Below the pieces are notes generated by a model. That model did not search any database, was not told where the DNA came from, and worked only from the letters and a program-made list of their open reading frames with translations. 6,335 nt of DNA from Gammaproteobacteria bacterium (GTDB lineage: Bacteria; Pseudomonadota; Gammaproteobacteria; Pseudomonadales; Azotimanducaceae): positions 85,047-91,381 of the forward strand of contig NZNP01000008.1 in the NCBI GenBank assembly GCA_002694945.1, given 5' to 3'. Shown here one piece after another: positions 1 through 5,912 of this stretch; position 1 is the first letter of the stretch, and each line of letters begins with the position of its first letter. Both the position numbers and the translations under genes were made by a program.

Positions 1-695
1 CAACCTGTTGAGCCAGCTATCGGCTCAATAAAACAGGCAGCGATATTATTGCCACCGTAGGTCTGGATCGCTGTCAGGAGATCGTCTGCTAATTCCGGAC
101 CACGATTCAGGGGCTGGCCTTTAGAGAATATCTGATCAGGGTCCCAGGTCGCACGCATGTGAAAAACACCTGGCATGGTTCCATTAAACCCCTGACGATT
201 TTTGATGAGACCAGACAGAGAAGTACCGCCAATATTGACGCCATGGTAGGCACGATGACGAGAGACAAAAATATTTCGATGGCCTTCACCACGGCAAGCA
301 TGATATTGCAGGGCCATTTTGATTGCCGTGTCCACCGACTCAGAGCCAGAGTTGCAGAAAAAGACCTTGGTGATGGGCTCAGGTAAGATCGCGGTAAGTT
401 TATTTGCCAACTCAAAACTACGTGGATGACTTCGAAGAAATGAGGGCGTGTAATCAAGTTCCTGGAGTTGTTTGGCTACTGCTTCTGTTATCTCAGGGCG
501 GCAATGCCCTGCGGCACTCGTGAACAAGCCTGAGCAACCATCGAGCAATCTATCTCCGTGCTGGTTCCAAAGATAAACCCCATCTCCCTTCACAAACAAA
601 CGGGGATCATCTTTAAAAGACTTGTTATCCGTGAACGGCAGCCAATGGCTTTCCAGTTCCTCGCGAACCATTTCAATACCTTGTATCGCGTTCAT
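1..695 (-). CDS. Class III omega-amino acid:pyruvate aminotransferase, N-terminal 231 residues (C-terminus beyond left edge)
   Basis: This is a PLP-dependent class III aminotransferase that is open at the left edge; 231 codons are read without a stop. Family members transfer the terminal amino group of beta-alanine or similar omega-amino acids to pyruvate in the cytoplasm. Visible family motifs are HWLPFTDNKSF (residues 17-27), a DGCSGLF stretch (52-58), the PLP-phosphate-binding NSGSESVDTAIK (115-126), the cofactor-stacking YHG (150-152) and EPIAGSTG (224-231). The order and wording resemble beta-alanine:pyruvate aminotransferases of about 440-450 residues, so roughly half the enzyme is here; the catalytic PLP lysine lies outside the window. 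The ATG at 695-693 is preceded by a good GGGAGAG ribosome site (plus-strand 701-707), and HWLPF sits close to the N-terminus as expected. It is divergent from the YeiH-type exporter. Family assignment is firm; the amino donor (beta-alanine, GABA, taurine or a polyamine) is not determined. Confidence 0.9.
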   Translation of the reverse strand, partial: MNAIQGIEMVREELESHWLPFTDNKSFKDDPRLFVKGDGVYLWNQHGDRLLDGCSGLFTSAAGHCRPEITEAVAKQLQELDYTPSFLRSHPRSFELANKLTAILPEPITKVFFCNSGSESVDTAIKMALQYHACRGEGHRNIFVSRHRAYHGVNIGGTSLSGLIKNRQGFNGTMPGVFHMRATWDPDQIFSKGQPLNRGPELADDLLTAIQTYGGNNIAACFIEPIAGSTG

Positions 696-801
696 ATAAT
701 CTCTCCCATTTGAGACCAGAAAGGCTACTTTGATGGACCTTTTTTCTCAACCAGCATTTTCTAGGGGGCTCTTGCTCGTCAAAGGACAGCCACTTTGAAT
801 T

Positions 802-832
802 TTGACTCGAAATCACAATCAGCTGCTAAGAT
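802..832 (+). promoter_or_regulatory. Possible sigma-70 promoter for the YeiH-type gene
   Basis: TTGACT at 802-807 matches the -35 consensus at five of six bases. TAAGAT at 827-832 matches -10 at four of six. The 19-bp spacer is longer than ideal, and transcription would start about 25 bp before the ATG at 863. The 696-862 gap must hold promoters for both divergent genes, but I found no convincing promoter for the aminotransferase. This is seen by eye only, with no motif score. Confidence 0.27.
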
Positions 833-862
833 TGGCAAAAGGATCTACTCAGCGACCAAAAA

Positions 863-1804
863 ATGTCTAACGTGCAAGGCGGGCTGTCAGCAACAGTAAA
901 AATCAGTATTACCGCTGTCGCGCTACCTTTGCTTATTTTTATTGGCAACCCAGCCATAGCCCTTTTAGTAGGCTCCGCGCTGTCGTTAATGGCCAATACT
1001 CAGGTCGTCCCAAATTCCTCAAAATTAGGCAAATACGCTCTTCAAACAGCGATTATTCTTCTGGGCTTAAAACTAAATGCCGCTATGCTTATTCGGATAA
1101 GTGCCGACTACAGTCTCATGGTTACTGTCTACGTGTTAGCTACCTTAATCATAGGATTTGCGATCGGCCGTTTCTTGCGGAATGACGATGTGTCGAATCA
1201 GTTAATCAGCGGCGGCACAGCTATCTGCGGAGGTACAACCATCGCTAGCCTATCGCCGATAATTCAGGCTAGACCCGATCAGACTGCAGTCGCACTCACC
1301 TTGGTATTTCTGCTAAATGCCATAGCACTTTTTGCTTATCCCTATATCGGCCATTTGTTCGAGTTAACTCAAGAGCAGTTTGGTGTCTGGTGTGCGTTGT
1401 CTATTCACGATACAGCTAGTGTGGTCGCAACAGCGTTCCTGTATGGGGAGGAGTCTGGAGCCGTCGCAACAACACTGAAACTAGGCCGGACACTTTGGCT
1501 GATTCCCTTAATTGTTGTAGCGAGCATAATGGCTAATCAGGATTCTCGAGTAAAAGTACCGGTTTTTGTTCTGCTATTTGTCCTTAGCGCTACTACTGGC
1601 AGTTTCATCGCACTTCCTGAATGGCTAGTTAGCGGCGCCGATAGCATGAGCAAAGCACTCCTGGTCTTCGCGCTTTACTGTATAGGTACAGATATTACTC
1701 GTTCCACCGTAAGGCAATTACGAGGCGCGACTGTAGTCCAGGGAATCATATTATGGTCTATCGCCGCTCCAGCAACTTTGGCTGCCGTCTATTTCACCAT
1801 CTAA
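863..1804 (+). CDS. YeiH/UPF0324 family membrane protein, putative sulfate (or other anion) exporter
   Basis: This is a polytopic inner-membrane protein of 313 residues with about ten hydrophobic segments, for example near 12-27, 30-44, 58-78, 85-103, 141-160, 211-225, 232-250, 262-275 and 290-310. Family signatures are GGTAICGGTTIAS (117-129) in a re-entrant-looking glycine-rich segment, SIHDTASVVAT (180-190) and KLGRTLWLIP (206-215). These identify the COG2855/YeiH family (Cons_hypoth698). The database name 'putative sulfate exporter' comes from family members such as TauZ/SuyZ found beside sulfonate-degradation genes; transport has little direct proof. At 313 residues it is somewhat shorter than E. 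coli YeiH (about 350), mainly at the N-terminus, but all core motifs are present. The ATG at 863 lacks a well-spaced Shine-Dalgarno (AAAAGGA lies about 20 bp upstream). It is divergent from the class III aminotransferase. Family assignment is confident; the substrate is not. Confidence 0.88.
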   Translation: MSNVQGGLSATVKISITAVALPLLIFIGNPAIALLVGSALSLMANTQVVPNSSKLGKYALQTAIILLGLKLNAAMLIRISADYSLMVTVYVLATLIIGFAIGRFLRNDDVSNQLISGGTAICGGTTIASLSPIIQARPDQTAVALTLVFLLNAIALFAYPYIGHLFELTQEQFGVWCALSIHDTASVVATAFLYGEESGAVATTLKLGRTLWLIPLIVVASIMANQDSRVKVPVFVLLFVLSATTGSFIALPEWLVSGADSMSKALLVFALYCIGTDITRSTVRQLRGATVVQGIILWSIAAPATLAAVYFTI

Positions 1805-1807
1805 CAC

Positions 1808-1830
1808 GTTATATCATTCAGCTATGTAAC
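1808..1830 (+). terminator. Weak hairpin just after the YeiH-type gene, possible terminator
   Basis: GTTATAT (1808-1814) can pair with ATGTAAC (1824-1830) around a 9-nt loop, giving seven pairs including one G-U. It begins three bases after the stop codon. A U-rich stretch follows, but only about ten bases later (from about 1838). The stem is AT-rich and would be weak, so this is a position-based guess rather than a classic intrinsic terminator. Confidence 0.2.
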
Positions 1831-1881
1831 TAGAGGTATTTATTCTTTCACAGGCCTTTGCACAGATGATCTAATTTGCGC

Positions 1882-1971
1882 ATGACAGTCCACAAAACCA
1901 AGTTGCATACTACCGCCGTCGTCGCCTTATCGATATTCGTGCTGTTCCTTTTAGCCCCCCTAATTAGCTGA
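1882..1971 (+). CDS. Possible 29-residue single-span membrane peptide (hypothetical small ORF)
   Basis: An ATG at 1882 opens a 29-codon frame ending in TGA at 1969-1971, inside the gap between the convergent YeiH-type and Rieske genes. The peptide starts with a short polar, positively charged part (MTVHKTKLH, residues 1-9), followed by about 20 almost wholly hydrophobic residues with core VVALSIFVLFLLAPLIS (13-29). This is the layout expected of a small inner-membrane protein with its N-terminus inside. Against it, I see no Shine-Dalgarno before the ATG, and pyrimidine-rich intergenic DNA can encode hydrophobic peptides by chance. I do not recognise the sequence and assign no function. Confidence 0.2.
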   Translation: MTVHKTKLHTTAVVALSIFVLFLLAPLIS

Positions 1972-1993
1972 GATCCAAGCGCGCCCCACTATA

Positions 1994-2038
1994 CTGACTT
2001 CACGACCGATCTTTACACAGGTCGTATCAGGCAGTCAG
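1994..2038 (-). other. Two-part stem-loop spanning the stop codon of the Rieske gene
   Basis: The outer arms CTGACT (1994-1999) and AGTCAG (2033-2038) are perfect complements. The inner arms ACGACC (2002-2007) and GGTCGT (2020-2025) are also perfect, around a 12-nt loop. Together they give twelve pairs with an asymmetric internal loop. Read on the minus strand, the structure includes the TGA stop (2037-2035). No U-run follows on either strand, so it is more likely an mRNA 3'-end-stabilising or attenuating structure, or chance, than a classic terminator. Confidence 0.3.
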
Positions 2039-3414
2039 CTTTGCACGTAATCATTGACCCTTTTATGCAGATGACGGATACGGCACTCTTGATAGTTCCC
2101 TAGAGTCTGAGACCCGCGAGCACACGCTTTGAAACCTCTGGTTTGCGCCGCCATGTTAGAAGTATCCTGATCATAAACTGCACCAAGGAAACCAAGCCCT
2201 TCGGCCTGGGTATAACTATCGTCAACATCTAGGATCAAGGGATCGGGAGGGTGCGGAGGCGCTTTTTCCGGATGTGAAGGCCTGAGAAAGTACAAATCAA
2301 AGAACGAGTAATCGGGATCTTCAGGATCCGGCCGGAACCGATAGGCCATCGGCAATGAAAGTCCAGGAAAGATAAAGAAATTGGGGAAAACGAAATATTC
2401 AATGGAATCAAGGGTCTGAGCAGTCGAGTATCCCGAAAAATCCTGCTCGTACTCTTCACCCAGCTTTTTCTGAACAATTCGGGCATAAACGTCCCGCGCT
2501 GTATACCCTTCAGGCACTTCGGGGATCTCTTCGTCGCCAGGCGCTCGACGCCCCCAGAGCTCCGTAAGCAATTCCTGTTCTGTCGGCTGTGAGGGCATCC
2601 TAGGATTTGCAGAACCTACGGTATGGATAAACCGGTTCACATTGTCCGGGAAAATGTCATAGGTTGTAATCGGCTCCGAATATTCACGGCCACCCGCATG
2701 GGTTTCCTTTACATGATAAGCTTCCATGAAGGCTTCTTGAGCTGCTTTCCAATTGACCGGTAAACGTTTGCAGAGATGGGTCTCCGTGTAGCGATTTTCA
2801 ATGCCGAAGTCTTCGAAGTGCTTAGGCAACACGCCTAGATACTCTGCTAAGGGAGCTGCTTCTAGATCGAAATTGATAAAAATGAAACCACCCCAAGTGT
2901 CAACCTGCACTTCGTTCAAACTATGGCTCTCAGAAGAAGCATGCGGGAAATCCCATGACTCGGGTAAATCAATCAACTTCCCATCTAGTGAATATTCCCA
3001 GCCATGGAATGGGCATTTGAATGTTTCACAAAAACCGAAGCTACCGTTTGGTTTCAACGACGTGCCACGATGCATGCATGCATTCACATAGCCCTTGATG
3101 ACGCCCGAGCTGGTTCGCGTGACGATCGCCGAAAGCTGACCGATATCGTACACGTGATAATCGCCCGATTCTGGTATGTGTTCTTCACGACATGCCATCT
3201 GCCAGACCTTGGGCCACATTTTCTCGAACTCAGCTACAGCGTAATCTCGAGACGTGTAATTTGTATAAGGAATATCTTCGTCCCCAACAAATTCATAGGA
3301 ATATTCCAAAAACGGCGCTGGCGCTTGCGATGCATCCCGTTGAATAGCCTCTTGATAGCTTGGACCAGGCGCCCTTGCTTCACCGGGTTTTTGCACAATC
3401 GTATTTTCAGCCAT
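2035..3414 (-). CDS. Rieske [2Fe-2S] non-heme iron oxygenase, alpha (catalytic) subunit
   Basis: This 459-residue cytoplasmic oxygenase subunit activates O2 to hydroxylate or dealkylate an organic substrate. The Rieske domain (about residues 70-185) carries the cluster ligands in C113-M-H115 and C134-PF-H137, with the family spacing. The catalytic domain holds NWKAAQEAF (221-229) and EAYHVKETH (231-239), whose H234 and H239 are the mononuclear-iron histidines. D417 in YDQDTSN (414-420) is the likely third ligand. E231, three residues before H234, occupies the position of the bridging Asp of naphthalene dioxygenase. Length fits alpha subunits with a roughly 50-residue N-terminal extension. The ATG at 3414 follows a weak GAGTGAGCGAAG. 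It lies 60 bp downstream of tesB on the same strand and is probably co-transcribed. No beta subunit, ferredoxin or reductase is nearby, so electrons must come from elsewhere. Fold and chemistry are confident; the substrate is unknown, and 'aromatic ring-hydroxylating' is a family label only. Confidence 0.93.
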   Translation of the reverse strand: MAENTIVQKPGEARAPGPSYQEAIQRDASQAPAPFLEYSYEFVGDEDIPYTNYTSRDYAVAEFEKMWPKVWQMACREEHIPESGDYHVYDIGQLSAIVTRTSSGVIKGYVNACMHRGTSLKPNGSFGFCETFKCPFHGWEYSLDGKLIDLPESWDFPHASSESHSLNEVQVDTWGGFIFINFDLEAAPLAEYLGVLPKHFEDFGIENRYTETHLCKRLPVNWKAAQEAFMEAYHVKETHAGGREYSEPITTYDIFPDNVNRFIHTVGSANPRMPSQPTEQELLTELWGRRAPGDEEIPEVPEGYTARDVYARIVQKKLGEEYEQDFSGYSTAQTLDSIEYFVFPNFFIFPGLSLPMAYRFRPDPEDPDYSFFDLYFLRPSHPEKAPPHPPDPLILDVDDSYTQAEGLGFLGAVYDQDTSNMAAQTRGFKACARGSQTLGNYQECRIRHLHKRVNDYVQS

Positions 3415-3474
3415 CTTCGCTCACTCGCGATAATTTAAAAATAAGGATAACCACTACGACAACTCCGTGGCAAA

Positions 3475-4287
3475 TTATCGAACTCGCAGCAAACCTTCTT
3501 GAGCAACGCTGATTAGACAATTACCTTGCTTATCAAAGATTCTACCCGTTGCCAGGCCACGGGCATTCTTCGCGACAGGCCCTTCAGTCTCATAAAGCAA
3601 CCAATCATTAAAATTCGGTTGCTCATGAAACCACATTGCATGGTCTAAACTGGCACCAATCAATTCACCCTGGTCAGCATGGGGTCGAAAAGCCGTGTCG
3701 AGTAATCCTCGGTCACTTGCATACACCACGAGAGCAATATGCAATTTAGGATCATCAGGTATGTTGCCGTTTGCTCGCAACCATACCTTCTGTTCTGCTG
3801 GCCGTGCCTGACCAGCCGTTATATCCGTAACCATTCGCACATCAACAGGCATATCCTCCCAATGTCGCCTGCCTTTAAGCTCGTCCCGATTGGGCAGCCG
3901 CTCCGGCGGTTCGCAAGCCGGCATCTCAGGCTGGTGCTCGACTCCTTTCTCGTTTCGCTGGAAACTTGAGATCAATTGAAAAATACAATCTTCCCCCTGC
4001 CATGCTTCGACCCTTCGCGCGTGGAAATTTCGCCCATTTTTCATGGTCGTTACATGATAAGTGATATCAAGTTCTGCGCGACCTGGCCCAAGAAAGTAGG
4101 CGTGCAAGGAATGCAACGGGAAATCATCGACGGTATGTTGCGCTGCCATTGTAGCTTGCGCAGCGACAAGCCCGCCATACAACCTCGCTTCTCCGCCTAC
4201 ACCACCTTCACCTGCTCCGCCTAAAAATACTCCTGGTCTTTTCTCGGCCATGCTAAGTCTTCGTATCAAGCGATCGAATCGATTCAT
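3475..4287 (-). CDS. tesB: Acyl-CoA thioesterase II (TesB family, double hotdog)
   Basis: This enzyme hydrolyses acyl-CoA thioesters to free acid and CoA in the cytoplasm. The 270 residues form two hotdog domains, slightly shorter than E. coli TesB (286). N-terminal-domain marks include YGGLVAAQA (37-45), HSLHAYFLGPG (59-69) and GRNFHARRV (85-93). The C-terminal domain has VWLRANG (168-174), YASD (189-192), SLDHAMWFH (213-221), ARGLATGRIF (242-251) and AQEGLLR (262-268). By alignment with the E. coli Asp-Thr-Gln triad, the catalytic residues are D192, S213 and Q263, all present; Ser for Thr is common. Its ATG overlaps the TGA of the upstream LLM gene (ATGA, 4284-4287). The nearest purine-rich site (GAGG) is too far upstream, so translation probably depends on coupling to that gene. 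M13 is an alternative start, but the helix before it fits the family N-terminus. The acyl-CoA substrate is unknown; the operon suggests a pathway-specific rather than housekeeping role. Confidence 0.93.
   Translation of the reverse strand: MNRFDRLIRRLSMAEKRPGVFLGGAGEGGVGGEARLYGGLVAAQATMAAQHTVDDFPLHSLHAYFLGPGRAELDITYHVTTMKNGRNFHARRVEAWQGEDCIFQLISSFQRNEKGVEHQPEMPACEPPERLPNRDELKGRRHWEDMPVDVRMVTDITAGQARPAEQKVWLRANGNIPDDPKLHIALVVYASDRGLLDTAFRPHADQGELIGASLDHAMWFHEQPNFNDWLLYETEGPVAKNARGLATGRIFDKQGNCLISVAQEGLLRVR
4284..4287 (-). promoter_or_regulatory. ATGA start/stop overlap, translational coupling of the LLM gene and tesB
   Basis: On the minus strand the four bases ATGA contain both the tesB start (ATG, 4287-4285) and the LLM oxidoreductase stop (TGA, 4286-4284). 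With no well-placed Shine-Dalgarno for tesB, ribosomes finishing the first gene probably re-initiate on the second. This supports a single transcript. Confidence 0.75.
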
Positions 4288-5153
4288 AAACCGCTTTTAA
4301 CAACCTCAAGCCACTCCTGAAAGGCCTTCAGGTGATCATCGACGGAGGAAAAGCCTGCATTGTGCGTGGCAAGAGACAAATCAGTAGCTCCGAGTTCCTG
4401 CCACTCGGAACAACTTTTCTGCCAGTCTTTCGCTGTCGCATTGCCCGCCTGGACCTGCGCATGAATACCAAAAGTCTCCCAACTGAGACCGGCTGATTCG
4501 CGCGTTGCACGCATACTCTCAATAGCCGCCGCCGCTCTTTTCCCAGGACCTGTAACTGGCATCCAGCCATCCCCAAGACGTGCGCAACGATCTAGCAGCG
4601 CCGGTGCTCCTCCGCCGAACCAGATCGGGACAGACTGACTTGGCCGAGGATTGATGCCAGCAAGTGTAAACTGATGATATTTGCCTTCATAAGAAAAGCA
4701 GTCTTCCTGCCAGAAACGCCTGAGAAGTTCTACCTGCTCTTCCTGACGACGACCTCGATTAGTGAAATCCTCGTTTAGCACCTCATATTCCACCGCATTC
4801 CAGCCAGTACCAATACCAAGACGCAAACGATTCTCGGACAAAATCGCCAGCTCAGCAGCCTGCTTGGCCACCAAGGCCGTTTGACGTTGAGGCAGGATGA
4901 CAATACCAGTAACCAATTCAACCTTATTAGTTAGCGCCGCTATGTAGGAAAAAAAGGTAAAAGGCTCATGGAACTGCACGTCTTTGTCATACGGCCCCTC
5001 AAACCCCCCCGGGCGGTTCCTATCAGCCCCAACAACATGATCGTAGATCATAATGTGGGCAGCACCGAGTTCCTCAGCACCCGTAACAAAAGCACGTATA
5101 GCCCCAGTGTCGGTTCCTATTTCGTGATGTGGTAAAACGATACCTGTTTGCAT
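4284..5153 (-). CDS. LLM-class (luciferase-like) flavin/F420-dependent oxidoreductase, Rv2161c-like (TIGR03619 type)
   Basis: This 289-residue TIM-barrel redox enzyme belongs to the bacterial-luciferase superfamily and acts in the cytoplasm with reduced FMN or coenzyme F420. Family features are the N-terminal strand MQTGIVLPHH (1-10), YDHV (37-40), HEPFTFFSY (62-70), TGIVILPQR (82-90), the cofactor-loop segment LGIGTGWNAVEY (112-123), RGRRQEE (133-139), PRPSQSVPIWFGG (169-181) and GDGWMP (194-199). This order matches the Rv2161c-like subfamily, usually named F420-dependent, but motif reading alone cannot tell F420 from FMN. The ATG at 5153 has AAGG seven bases upstream; a second GAGGA abuts the start and is too close to function. 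It is the first gene of the likely operon with tesB and the Rieske gene. The 129-bp gap (5154-5282) to the preceding same-strand gene leaves room for its own promoter, though I found no convincing boxes. A run of seven G (minus strand; plus 5004-5010) encodes part of residues 48-50 without breaking the frame. Confidence 0.88.
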   Translation of the reverse strand: MQTGIVLPHHEIGTDTGAIRAFVTGAEELGAAHIMIYDHVVGADRNRPGGFEGPYDKDVQFHEPFTFFSYIAALTNKVELVTGIVILPQRQTALVAKQAAELAILSENRLRLGIGTGWNAVEYEVLNEDFTNRGRRQEEQVELLRRFWQEDCFSYEGKYHQFTLAGINPRPSQSVPIWFGGGAPALLDRCARLGDGWMPVTGPGKRAAAAIESMRATRESAGLSWETFGIHAQVQAGNATAKDWQKSCSEWQELGATDLSLATHNAGFSSVDDHLKAFQEWLEVVKSGL

Positions 5154-5282
5154 TCCTCAGCCTTAATTAACAAAAAGAAGAGTAAACCGCGCCAAGATCA
5201 AAATAGAAAGTCTCATTAAACCAAACAGGCTAACGTGCGACTCTTTAAGAGCCCATCGTTCATCGGTAGGACATTCTCTAAT

Positions 5283-5894
5283 TCAAAGCGTCATCATAAG
5301 GAAGCCTGTCAAAGCCGCATTATTTGACGACAACGAGGGATCAACCCTTCCTTTTATGTCCATGATAGCTTCCCTATAGCCGCTGTAGAACGCCCAATCG
5401 GGCCTAGGTTTGTAATCTAGGTCCAACTCGAGCTTATTGACTATGGCTTTAGCGGTCGTGGGTTTCACAAAAACTTCTTCCTGGGGCTTGAAGTAAACTA
5501 ATCCGAGCGTGACGACGCTCCACTTTGCGATTTTCTGCCGCGCCAATATATCTACAACTTCACATAAGCCTTCTTCCTGCGGCCCGTGATAAAGATGATT
5601 TAGAGCCGCGGTTAGAGCTTCTCGCTCAGAAGAATTCAAATCATTTACAGCGTCACGAAATTTTGGTTTCTCGAACATAGAAACCATAGACGAGCGCGAA
5701 ACAAGCTTAACAAGTCGTTCGAGGAAGTCATTGGGCTGATAAAAGGAGCCAGGGTCGAAAAGTTCTGAAGCAAATTCCACCATTTTCGACATACGATGTT
5801 TCTTTAGCGTAGGCTCGAGTGCCGGATCCGCAAACCCTCCTGGATAGGCCTGCAGAAAGTTAGCTTCAGCAATTTTTAAACGCTCATAGTTCAT
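5283..5894 (-). CDS. Conserved protein of unknown function, 203 residues
   Basis: I do not assign this protein a function or a named domain. It looks soluble, mixed helical and charged, with no signal peptide, membrane span or metal-binding cysteine motif. Stretches that look constrained are YPGGFADP (17-24), VSRSSMVSMFEKPKFRD (65-81), FKPQEEVFVKPTTAK (135-149), WAFYSGYREAI (167-177) and GFLMMTL at the C-terminus. The wording resembles uncharacterised proteobacterial proteins of similar length, which argues for a real, complete gene. An in-frame TAG lies four codons before the ATG, so no longer start is possible. An AGGA site lies 12 bases before this ATG, and a start-stop pair sits between them (see 5892-5912). 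It is on the same strand as the LLM operon, 129 bp upstream of it, and divergent from the dehydrogenase at 6205. Membership of the downstream operon is uncertain. Confidence 0.82.
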   Translation of the reverse strand: MNYERLKIAEANFLQAYPGGFADPALEPTLKKHRMSKMVEFASELFDPGSFYQPNDFLERLVKLVSRSSMVSMFEKPKFRDAVNDLNSSEREALTAALNHLYHGPQEEGLCEVVDILARQKIAKWSVVTLGLVYFKPQEEVFVKPTTAKAIVNKLELDLDYKPRPDWAFYSGYREAIMDIKGRVDPSLSSNNAALTGFLMMTL

Positions 5895-5912
5895 TACATC
5901 AGGCTATCCTGA
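5892..5912 (-). promoter_or_regulatory. Start-stop (ATGTAATG) element and small palindrome at the start of the unknown-function gene
   Basis: On the minus strand AGGA (5910-5907) is followed seven bases later by ATG (5899-5897), which is immediately closed by TAA (5896-5894). The last A of that stop is the first base of the gene's own ATG (5894-5892). The same stretch contains TCAGG-ATAG-CCTGA (5912-5899), a five-base-pair palindrome covering the ribosome site. The layout could lower or couple initiation at the gene. The sequence is certain; the function is inferred. Confidence 0.35.

Noticed and set aside
107..457. 116-codon minus-strand frame within the left-edge gene.
   Set aside because: It overlaps, in another frame on the same strand, the aminotransferase frame that carries clear PLP motifs; it is a shadow.
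799..813. ATTT-N7-AAAT dyad resembling a LysR-type T-N11-A box between the divergent aminotransferase and exporter genes.
   Set aside because: Such AT-rich dyads are frequent by chance, and no LysR regulator gene is visible in the window.
3070..3083. Short ATGC tandem repeat (ATGCATGCATGCAT) that could be a slippage site.
   Set aside because: It encodes the conserved A-C113-M-H115 cluster ligands in frame; the repeat follows from codon choice and is too short to suggest phase variation.
3004..3438. 144-codon plus-strand frame opposite the N-terminal part of the Rieske gene.
   Set aside because: It lies antisense to unmistakable Rieske ligand motifs, and its translation has no recognisable domain; it is a shadow frame.
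3715..3858. First impression that the thioesterase lacks its catalytic Ser/Thr, because Gly-Pro (236-237) follows WLLYETE.
   Set aside because: Re-aligning with E. coli TesB puts the catalytic Asp in YASD, the Thr/Ser just before LDHAMWFH, and Gln near the C-terminus; D192, S213 and Q263 are all present.
5004..5010. Run of seven C (G on the coding strand) in the LLM gene, a possible phase-variation or sequencing-error site.
   Set aside because: The reading frame and family motifs continue correctly on both sides, and a single run of seven is not unusual.
5239..5253. Small hairpin (GGCTCT-TAA-AGAGTC on the minus strand) downstream of the unknown-function gene, considered as a terminator.
   Set aside because: The stem is only six pairs with one G-U, the loop is three bases, and no U-tract follows.
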